A stretch of DNA of 64,000 nt from positions 41,880,931-41,944,930 of the forward strand of contig NC_090128.1 of assembly GCF_040581485.1 (NCBI RefSeq), written 5' to 3'. Below are positions 1 to 10,000 of this stretch, piece after piece; position 1 is the first letter of the stretch, and each line of letters opens with the position of its first letter. The notes beneath the pieces are model-generated. The model worked only from the letters and a program-made list of their open reading frames with translations. It ran no database searches and was not told where the DNA came from. The position numbers and the translations under genes were made by a program. Source of the stretch: Linepithema humile. Lineage: Eukaryota; Arthropoda; Insecta; Hymenoptera; Formicidae.

Positions 1-1707
1 CGACACGGCTTCGGAACGCGAATAACCGCTTGCGGCAGTATCAAATGGCCTACAATATCCATCAGAAGATAAAACACCTAAAATTATGTACAGTATGTAT
101 TTGTTCAATATAGTATATCAAATATAGTATATTAAATTAACTTGTATTATAAAATTAAGTAATTTTAGTGAAAATAATACCAAGCCGAAAGAATTGCATA
201 TGTAACATAGGTTGTAAGCAAAGGTTTACGGCTCCAACTATTGCGTCCTCACATTGGCCTGACATAATACAATCATATGCAGCTGCAATAGCCTATACAG
301 GGTGATTCGAAATAACCTGATGTCCTTGAAATGTCATGTTCTTGAACGAATTCTAAGACGATTTTTCCTTTTGCAAAATTTTGTCCGAAGCTTAGTTTTC
401 GAGTTATAACGGAAAATAGTTCGCTACTTACGAGTCCGATACAACGGGCAAGCAGGGACGCGTCATAAGACAAGCGCCCCTCTACACGGTCAATGTTATT
501 GTATAATATTTTATATTGCATAATATTATTGATAATTTTGATTTTACATTGAAGTTTAGATTATTCGTGTATTTCCTATACAATATTGTACAATTATTAT
601 TGATCGTTTAGGGGGGCTATAACGTAATGCTTCAAAGTAAAATATTTGATGACGCAAGTTTTACATAAATGACAAATTAACTAAAAATATAAAGCGAAGA
701 CGAAGTAGTAACCGCAGTTTGATTAAATATTCTTACCTTGGAGAGAATCGACGAGTTTGTATTTTTTGTGACGATTGTCCGTCTTGAAAATAACAGCTTC
801 TCAATTTCACTTGACACTACACAATTTATTTCAAAACATCACTGTATTTACTGTGTTTAATCATAGTACTTTACTTGTATCACTCGTAAATATCAATTCC
901 CGCACAGATTAAAAGTCACCGCTTTTCCGTAACGTGTTACGTTGAGTTAAGTACTTCAATGCACAGAGAAAGTCATAACGTAGCATAAGCGTGTATACAC
1001 GCTACGTTACAATTTTTTCTGTGCGTTGAAATACTTAACGCAACTTAACGCGTTACGGAAAAGTTTGTACGATGGCTTTAAGGCACAAAATCCCACCGAT
1101 TTACGACCGATAAAATACGACCGATTTACTATTATTATTTATAAAGGTTATTGTTTGTTTACTTTTTGACCGTCGCATACGTAGTTCTACTGCACACTTA
1201 CGAAATAGCACTGATGTAAGTATCGGTAGAGTAATTGCATGAAAAAAGCCTCGATGCGGATTCTCAGCGTTGATTGATCATAACGTGATCATAATATTAT
1301 CGATCTCGCTATGGCGTACGTTGCTTTGCGAACGCGCTTGGCGCGAGATATGAGAGTGTCTTATTTTCATTTTTAGGCAATTTAATACCGTAACGAAAAA
1401 ATGTAGACGGGTATTCTAAACATTCATCTTTCTTAAAATAAACAAATTTCTTTCCACGTTGACTATCTATCACGTTGGCTATCTTTAATAAAATTTAAAT
1501 AATATGATATTTATTTCTGCATAGTAAAAGAAATCGTAGTATCGAAAAAAAAGCAGATTGCTATAATTGTATTTATTTAATAATCTTTTTAAATTAAAAA
1601 ATTTTTTTTCTCTCTCTCTCTCTCTCTCTTAATTGTTTTGCGGTTTTTAATAAATGTCCAACGAAAAGAGATTTGGTCGCCCTGAAAAGGGCGGATTTGT
1701 CTTATTT

Positions 1708-2836
1708 TTATAACAAATGTTCGAAATGGCCTCCGTCCATCTCAATGCAAGCTCTCAAGCGCCGTATTATATTATGTTGCACATTCTCCAACATATCTTC
1801 ATCAATACTCCAAATTGCTTTGTGCAATTTTGCGTCCAATTCTTCCATATTTTCGGGAAGTTTCCTATACACAATCTCCTTACAATAACCCCATAGGAAA
1901 AAATCCAGAGGGTTGAGGTCCGGAGATCTTGCGGGCCAATTTATTGGACCATACCGGCCCATCCAACGCCCAGGAAATTGTCTATTTAAGAAATTGGTCA
2001 CAATTCTTGCGTTGTGTGGCCCGGCACCATCTTGTTGGAAAACAATATTGTTCCTCTCGAGTAAAGGAACTTCTTCCAAAAAATCGGGCATTGTGTTTTC
2101 CAGGAAGTAAAGATAATTTGCGCCATTTAAATTGTCCGGAAGGTAAACGGAACCGAATATTTGTGTTCCCATTATTCCAGCCCAAACATTCCTTTTCCAA
2201 CTAGTTTTTGAAGCTCCTGGGATGGGTGTATCGTGAATTTTTATCGCTCCAACAATGATTGTTGTGCGAATTCAAGATTCCTTCTCGTGTGAATAACGAT
2301 TCATCACTAAATATGACACGAGAAAGAAATATTGGATTTCGATCCATCTTTCTCAGGAAATCTTCGCAAAAATTTCGTTTTCAAGTTTAATCTTCCAATC
2401 GTAATTTTTGCACACGAGTGTAGTGAAATGCGTGCAACTTTTCTTCCTTAAGTATTCTTTGCAACGTGGAATACGAGAAATCATGATCGCGAGCAATAAC
2501 TCTAATACTAGTATTAGATTCTTGCTCGATAACATTTTGCAAATTTCTTGTGGTCCAGTTCCTGCCAATATCATGTTTATTTGACAATACGCTGCCAGTT
2601 TCATACAATCTGAATTGTAATAAATAATGTTAATGATAAATAATTACGTTATCATTCTTATTTATTAAGATGCAGTCAGTTTTATACAACCTATGAGCTG
2701 CAGCGAGTATCACAATCGGCGGAGGATGTCGGTTTGAATATAACTCGGCGTATTTTCTTGCAGCCACATGATATTGCCTTTGACACTCACCGAGTGCTAT
2801 CAGCATATCGTAATATTCTTGAGTTGAATATGCCAT
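1708..2836 (-). pseudogene. Decayed DD41D mariner-like transposase (left arm)
   Basis: This is the mirror copy of the transposase at 3385-4539. The N-terminal DUF4817-like helix-turn-helix segment is readable from the start codon at 2836 (begins MAYSTQEYYDML), with a small in-frame loss relative to the other arm. The catalytic part is broken into fragments in different frames between about 2608 and 1708. The last fragment (2172-1708) keeps the motifs QQDGAGPHNA and RSPDLNPLDFF. The intron-like duplicated segment of the right arm is also present. No continuous transposase could be made from this arm. Confidence 0.85.
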
Positions 2837-3384
2837 TTCTTTATTGTCTTAATTGATGGAGGATGATTAACACAGATATCGATTTTGTCATATTATTTGT
2901 ATGATCATTTCTTTGTAACCGCAACATAATGCAAAAAACTTCAGCGAGCAATTTGGATAATTGAATAAAACATAAAAATGTAAATATTTTCATATAATTA
3001 TAGTTTTTTACTCGCTGGTTGCATGCAGCCCGAATGATAAATAATAATGTTACTATTCTTATTTTTATGATTTTTTACTCGCCGCAGTTCAGAGGTTGAA
3101 TGAAACTGGCAGCGTCTGAACAAATAAGAATAGTAACATTATTATTTAACATTCAGATTGCATGCAACCGGCGAGTAAAGAACCATAATTGTATATTGTA
3201 TATTGTAAATATTGTAAATTGTATATTGTAAATATTTAAATTTTTATGTTTTATTCAATTATTTAAATTGCTCGCTGAAGTTTGTTGCATTATGTTGCGG
3301 TTGCAAAGCAACGATCATATAAATAATGTGACAAAATCGATATATGTGTCAATCATCCTCCATCGATTAAGACACAAGAAAAAA

Positions 3385-4539
3385 ATGGCATATTCAACGC
3401 AAGAATATTATGATATGCTGATGGCACTCGGTGAGTGTCAAGGGCAGTATCATGTGGCTGCTAGAAGATACGCCGAATTATATCCAAACCGAGCACGACA
3501 TCCTCCGCCGAATGTGATACTCGCCGCAGCTCAGAGGTTGTATAAAACTGACAGCATTTTAACAAATAAGAATGATAATGTAATTATTTATCATTAACGT
3601 TAGTATTTATTACAATTCAGATTGTATGAAACTGGCAGCGTATTGTCAAACAAGCATGATGTTGGAAGGAATCGGACGGCAAGAACAATGCAAAATGTGG
3701 AAACGGTAATTCATGCTATCGAGCAAGAACCTGATACTAGTATCAGAGTTATTGCTCGCGATCATGATTTATCGTATTCCACAGTGCAAAGAATACTTAA
3801 AGAAGAAAAGTTGCACGCATTTCACTACACTCGTGTGCAGCATTTGCGACCGGAAGATTATCCTCGAAGACGAAATTTTTGCGAAGATTTCCTGAGGAAG
3901 GTGGATCGAGATCCAAGATTTCTTTCTCGTGTGATATTTAGCGATAAATCGTTATTCACACGAGAAGGAATCTTGAATTCGCACAATAAGCATTGTTGGA
4001 GCGATGAAAATCCACGATGCACCCGTCTCAGGAGCTTCCAAACTCGTTGGAAGAGAAATGTTTGGGCTGGAATAATGGGAACACAAATATTCGGTCCCGT
4101 TTACCTTCCGGACAATTTAAATGGCGCAAATTATTTTCACTTCCTGGAAAACACAATGCCCGATTTTTTGGAAGAAGTTCCTTTACTCGAGAGGAACAAT
4201 ATTGTTTTCCAACAAGATGGTGCCGGGCCACACAACGCAAGAATTGTGACCAATTTCTTAAATAGACAATTTCCTGGGCGTTGGATGGGCCGGTATAGTC
4301 CAATAAATTGGCCCGCAAGATCTCCGGACCTCAACCCTCTGGATTTTTTCCTATGGGGTTATTGTAAGGAGATTGTGTATAGGAAACTTCCCGAAAATAT
4401 GGAAGAATTGGACGCAAAATTGCACGAAGCAATTTGGAGTATTGATGAAGATATGTTGGAGAATGTGCAACATAATATAATACGGCGCTTGAGAGCTTGC
4501 ATTGAGATGGACGGAGGCTATTTCGAACATTTGTTATAA
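3385..4539 (+). CDS. DD41D mariner-like transposase, two exons
   Basis: This transposase would cut and rejoin the element at TA sites. Exon 1 (3385-3536) encodes a DUF4817-type helix-turn-helix (MAYSTQEYYDML). Exon 2 (3621-4539) encodes a second HTH region (around IRVIARDHDLSYSTVQRIL) and a DDE catalytic domain. The three carboxylates fall in VIFSDKS, FQQDGAG and SPDLNPLDFF; I count 41 residues between the second and third, a DD41D spacing like the rosa-type group. The join at 3536/3621 restores the reading frame (AAQR then LYETGS). The catalytic exon has no internal stop, so this copy may be active. Other possibility: the start lies at another upstream methionine. The family call is firm, the subfamily tentative. 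Confidence 0.82.
3537..3620 (+). other. Transposase intron containing a copy of the downstream exon start
   Basis: The 84-bp segment begins GTTGTA after AG and ends in TTACAATTCAG, so it has canonical GT-AG borders. Its first ~40 bases (TTGTATAAAACTGACAGC onward) repeat, with changes, the first bases of exon 2 (TTGTATGAAACTGGCAGC onward). Skipping it keeps the transposase frame open, while reading through it meets a stop. The intron therefore looks as if it was made by tandem duplication of coding sequence carrying an AG/GT. Confidence 0.6.
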
Positions 4540-5950
4540 AAATAAGACAAATCCGCCCTTTTCATGGCGACCAAATCTCTTTTCGTTGGACATTTATTAA
4601 AAACCGCAAAACAATTAAGAGAGAGAGAGAGAGAGAAAAAAAATTTTTTAATTTAAAAAGATTATTAAATAAATACAATTATAGCAATCTGCTTTTTTTT
4701 CGATACTACGATTTCTTTTACTATGCAGAAATAAATATCATATTATTTAAATTTTATTAAAGATAGCCAACGTGATAGATAGTCAACGTGGAAAGAAATT
4801 TGTTTATTTTAAGAAAGATGAATGTTTAGAATACCCGTCTACATTTTTTCGTTACGGTATTAAATTGCCTAAAAATGAAAATAAGACACTCTCATATCTT
4901 GCGCCAAACGCGTTCGCAAAGCAACGTACGCCATAGCGAGATCGATAATATTATGATCACGTTATGATCAATCAACGCTGAGAATCCGCATCGAGGCTCT
5001 TTTCATGCAATTACTCTACCGATACTTATATCAGTGCTATCTCGTGAGTGTGCAGTAGAACTACGTATGCGACGGTCAAAAAGTAAACAAACAATAACCT
5101 TTATAAATAATAATAGTAAATCGGTCGTATTTTATCGGTTGTAAATCGGTGGGATTTTGTGCCTTAAAGCCATCGTATAAACTTTTCCGTAACGCGTTAA
5201 GTTGCGTTAAGTATTTCAACGCACAGAAAAAATTGTAACGTAGCGTGTATACACGCTTATGCTACGTTATGACTTTCTCTGTGCATTGAAGTACTTTACT
5301 CAACGTAACACGTTACGGAAAAGCGGTGGCTTTTAATCTGTGCGGGAATTGATATTTACGAGTGATACAAGTAAAGTACTGTGATTAAACACAGTAAATA
5401 CAGTGATGTTTTGAAATAAATTGTGTAGTGTCAAGTGAAATTGAGAAGCTGTTATTTTCAAGACGGACAATCGTCACAAAAAAATACAAACTCGTCGATT
5501 CTCTCCAAGGTAAGAATATTTAATCAAACCGCGATTACTACTTCGTCTTCGCTTTGTATTTTTAGTTAATTTGTCACTTATGTAAAACTCGCGTCATCAA
5601 ATATTTCACTTTGAAGCATTACGTTATAGCCCCCCTAAACGATCAATAATAATTGTACAATATTGTATAGGAAATACACGAATAATCTAAACTTCAATGT
5701 AAAATCAAAATTATCAATTATATTATGCAATATAAAATATTATACAATAACATTGACCGTGTAGAGGGGCGCTTGTCTTATGACGCGTCCCTGCCTGCCC
5801 GTTGTATCGGACTCGTAAGTAGCGAACTATTTTCCGTTATAACTCGAAAACTAAGCTTCGGACAAAATTTTGCAAAAGGAAAAATCGTCTTAAAATTCGT
5901 TCAAGAATATGACATTTCAAGGACATCAGGTTATTTCGAATCACCCTGTA

Positions 5951-6336
5951 TACCAGAGCTACAGGCAGTATCCACTGTATACGATGGTCCTTTCAGATCG
6001 TATGTACGAGATAGCATATTTGCCGCTGCATATTTGGAACATCCTACAATGGTTCCGTCGGATATCTAATTTACATGAAGTAGTGATTTATATAAGTAGT
6101 ATATTTATATAGGTCATGTAATTACAAAAATCATTATGTGAATGATTTATTTCAACTATGTCGTTGTGTTATATCTTCATATATCAATAATTTTTCTTTA
6201 TTTTGTAGTCTTTCTTGATACAAAATATGAAATTATATTTGCCACCATAGATTCGCTATATTTAATAATATTTATATCGTTTTTCTAATAACAGGATATA
6301 AACAATTACAAATTTATGCATATAAATCAGTGCTAG
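5951..6336. other. No gene recognised, AT-rich
   Basis: Between the DD41D element and the next inverted repeat I see only AT-rich sequence without supported coding potential. An open frame running out of the transposon end across this stretch has no recognisable domain. Confidence 0.5.
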
Positions 6337-6773
6337 ACACGATCTGCACATTTCGGTCGATTTTCGTAAGCTAATGCCTACCAGCTCCCCACTACGTAAG
6401 ACGTTTTTAATTAAAACGTCTTATTCAACTTTAAATTAACAGTTATTTATTAATTTACAAATTGGAAAGAGTCTCTGGAACATTAAACAAATCTAATCTA
6501 TCGAATATAATATAATAATATTTTAGGATTTTTATATCGTAAATGTTATAATCGAGAATTTTGAAACTTTGTTATTGAATTAATTATTAAAAAGCAAAAT
6601 ATTTTAAAGATCGCGTTTAAAGTATTGATATTTGGCAGTCACGTGACACGAATCTTCATCGCGTTACAGATGCGTCGTACCTGAAGCAGAGCGCTACTTG
6701 CGTTGCCTCAAGACGTAGTGGGGAGCCAGTAGGCATTAGCTTACGAAAATCGACCGAAATGTGCAGATCGTGT
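6337..6773. repeat. MITE-like element with ~65-bp terminal inverted repeats
   Basis: The left end ACACGATCTGCACATTTCGG at 6337 is matched in inverse at the right end (finishing ...GCAGATCGTGT at 6773). The inverted match continues for about 65 bp with two mismatches, through GCTCCCCACTACGT. The interior is AT-rich and non-coding. I found no clear target duplication, so the element class is open. Downstream near 6890 the phrase GGCCGAAACGTCTG is of a kind seen around Penelope-like elements, but no reverse transcriptase is present here. Confidence 0.7.
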
Positions 6774-7084
6774 ATGAAGTTAATAATGATTGTGATGGAA
6801 GCTAATTAAGCACAAGAAACGCTCTCGAACATTAGTTACAACTTCAATATCATTGTCAAATTTTTACACTGAAGATGGTTACATTCCTTAGGCCGAAACG
6901 TCTGTTATATTTTTAATAAAATAAATTTTTAAGCAATTCTAACCAGCTCCTGCTCTAATAGCCTGTTTTTATTACGATTATTGTTTAATAAGAAAGAGCA
7001 AATTTTAATATTAATTAAAATTTTTATAATTTATTTGCAATTATTTTTTTCTTACTATATTTATCAATCAATAATTTTTTTCAC

Positions 7085-10000
7085 CTGCAAATTTTCGTAC
7101 AAAAATGACAATTGTGATTCAAAATAACACGTTCCAATGATTACTGCAGTATTTTTTCCTCGTAATTGTTTTGGATTGATCCCTGCATCGATAATTGCTT
7201 CGTAACTGTGTTCCAGTAACATTCTTATCATAGGATCAAGTATATTTGTTTGTTTGAAAGATATATCAAAAAAATCGGCATCAAACTTTTCCAGATTATT
7301 AATTGTTCCCGTGCGAAGTGGTAAGTCCGAATGCTCTAACAAATATATATTTGTAAATTGTAACTATATGTGTTCTGTACATTTATTATTGTAAAACTAT
7401 AGTTTAAAGTACATTTTTAAAACGTATAATTATGCAATGTCTCGTCCGGATGGATACTTGTAGTAGTGCTCCGCGCTGCGCTATCCTCAACAGGTTTTTT
7501 AACCTATGAAAAATTCAAATTAGGCGCCGCTCTCCTGCCCCGAGGCGCGCCTATCTGCACTTATGGCTGTCATTGTTTTCCTGTTGTGCGATTCCTCAAC
7601 ACGCGGTTACAATATTATAATTTTTATTTAGTGATTTCCAGGGTTTTTCAGAGATGGGAAAGGCCATCGCACGGGTCAAAGAGGAGGAAACTATCACGAT
7701 CACATCCAGGGAGCGGCTGACGGGCATGGATAATAAAATATCTCGCTCGATCGAGATTCTGACACAAAGTGAGGTTAGAGCGCTCAGTCGCCTCTCCTAA
7801 TTAGTGTCACTGGCCTCCGTGGCGGATTACCAGGAGGCTCAAAGGTCAGGTGCAGAGCCAGATACCCCCACTCAGACGAGATCTGATTCGGAGGATAATC
7901 TCTTGGCATCCATCGGAGCCAAGTGAGGCCTGCGGACCCTCAGATAGGTGTGTATGATATTGCTGGATCTGTATTTGCGAAATACAGGCGGCATGACGGC
8001 ACAACCTTTTTTCCGATTAATCGGAACACAGACTCTCTTATCGCGGAGACGGTCCAGATTCTCGGCGAAGGCAAACGGCTATCCAGGTCGCCTAAGCACG
8101 TCTCGCTGCAGGAGGACTCTCTGCCCATGACCTCTGCCCCAACGAGGGATACCGCAGATGATCTCGCCAGACGGTTGTTTGGTTCCGATCTCGACGGAAA
8201 GGAGTTTTTGCCTTGGAATGAGGTATTAACACAGAGATGGCACGAACTATCTTGTAAGTATCTTGCAGCGGATCAGCGGGAAGTGTCGCTTAAAAGATTC
8301 CCTTCCCCCCGAGGCAATCTTTTCTTAAGGTCCCTACACTGAATCAGGAGTGTAGAGTGGCCACTAGGAATAACGCCACCGTCAAAAGAGACGATTTTAC
8401 GGCTAAAGATCAGGATTAGGTGGTCATAGCCTTGTACAACTTGGGCGAAGCAGTCTCAGATCTCTTCTGCCCAGAGACGCAAAAGATCTGAACCCAGAGC
8501 CTCGCCTCGCTATCACGAGGGTTAACGAAAGAGCGAAGATCCTAACCGATCTTTCCTATCACTTCTCGCTGTCTAGGAGAGCGCAAATCACTCCAACTCT
8601 CAAATTAATTGCGACAAACACGGCAGACACTATCCCGGTTGATGATCTCCTTTTTGGCTCCTCATTCGGGGAGCAGATAAAAAAGGCCGCTTCCAAGAAG
8701 AAATCATCAAAGGACATAATCAGGTCGACTTTCTGTCAATCCGAGAATTTTTCAGCAACCTATCAAATCACCGGCTAGCGCCGGCCAGATCGGAAACGCC
8801 CGCGCCCCTGTCAGACAGTCGAGAGCGACGAATAGGACAAGGGCAGCAAGCAGCAGTCGCCGACCATTTCGTTCCAGACCCCGGTCGAGGAAATATTAGA
8901 AGGAGAAGAGGCTGCCTTTCACGCAATAACCACCATCTCAAAGCAGTGAACCCTCGAGTGTCCTTCCAAATCTGAAGGTCGGGGTTGTGCTCAGGAGATT
9001 TGCAGATTGCTTGATATAGGGGCGATCGAGAAGGTAGCGGACTGCAAAGAACAATTCTTATCACCATACCTTGTGATTAAGAAATCGTCAGGAAGGTGGA
9101 GAATTATTCTCAACCTAAAGGGTCTTAACCAGTTTAATTGCGCACCGCACTTTAAACTGGAAGACTGAAAGACGGTGATCCGCCTCTTCTCCCCGAAGAA
9201 TTTTCTATTCATAAAAAGACAGGAAACTCTTAGGTTTTCAGTTTCAAGGCTGCCTTTTTTCAATTCCGAGTCCTTCCTTTTGGTTCAGCATCGGCCCCCT
9301 ATATTTTCACTAAGATATTAAGGCCGGTTTTGTACTCCCTTAAAGAGAAGGGTCTTTTCTTGGTGGCGTGCTTGAACGAATTTCTTCTGATGGCAGATTC
9401 GTATGGGCACATCAACGAACGCAAAAGCGTACTCAAACCGGAAAAATCACCAAATATTTGGTTTTATTTTTGGACAAAGAGCACTTTGCGATTTCAATTC
9501 TAGCCGGCAAAAGAGAGAAGCTCCTCCAGATGACACTGACTCTGCTCGGAAAGAAACGCTGCAAGATTTGTTCTTTCACTAGCTTTATCGAGTCTTTAAT
9601 ATCGGTCTGTCCAGCAGTACGGTATTCTAAATGAGGAAAAAGTTTCTAGCCCTTGTATCTTCAGATAAGGACCTTGAAACTCAAAGGACTTCGCCGGATT
9701 CAATCGAAGATCTTTTATGGTGGCAAACCACCCTTTTGAGTAAGCCACAACGCAACATTAGAACAGAACGTTTCGACCTCGAGAACTTCTCCGATGCGTC
9801 ACCGAGGAAAGACATCACCATATTAAATTTTTGGAACTCTTAGCAGTCCTTTACGCTCTAAGATGTTTCGCCTTTCAGGCAGAAGGGGCCTACATACTCC
9901 TAAGAGTTGATAGCTCCACGGTTTTATCTTACATTAATGTACCGTATGGAGTCTATTAAATTCCCTGTGTTATTTACCTTTTCTCGAAAGATTTGGAAAG

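Larger units (their letters stand above)
298..5948. mobile_element. Palindromic (head-to-head) DD41D mariner-like transposon
   Basis: The outer ends are CAGGGTGATTCG at 298 and its complement ending at 5948, flanked by TA on both sides (296-297 and 5949-5950), the target duplication expected of Tc1/mariner elements. Nearly the whole element is an inverted repeat: features pair at coordinates summing to about 6246, for example a (TC)n tract near 1610-1630 with (GA)n near 4617-4635, and transposase stops at 1708 and 4539. The arms have small indels relative to each other and meet around 3063/3120. The right arm carries an intact spliced transposase gene, the left arm a decayed copy. The arms have diverged visibly, so this is older than the Polinton palindrome in the same window. 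Confidence 0.85.

Noticed and set aside
5725..6112. A gene at the right end of the DD41D element
   Set aside because: The open frame is the inverse copy of the frame at 273-521 in the terminal repeat and has no domain.
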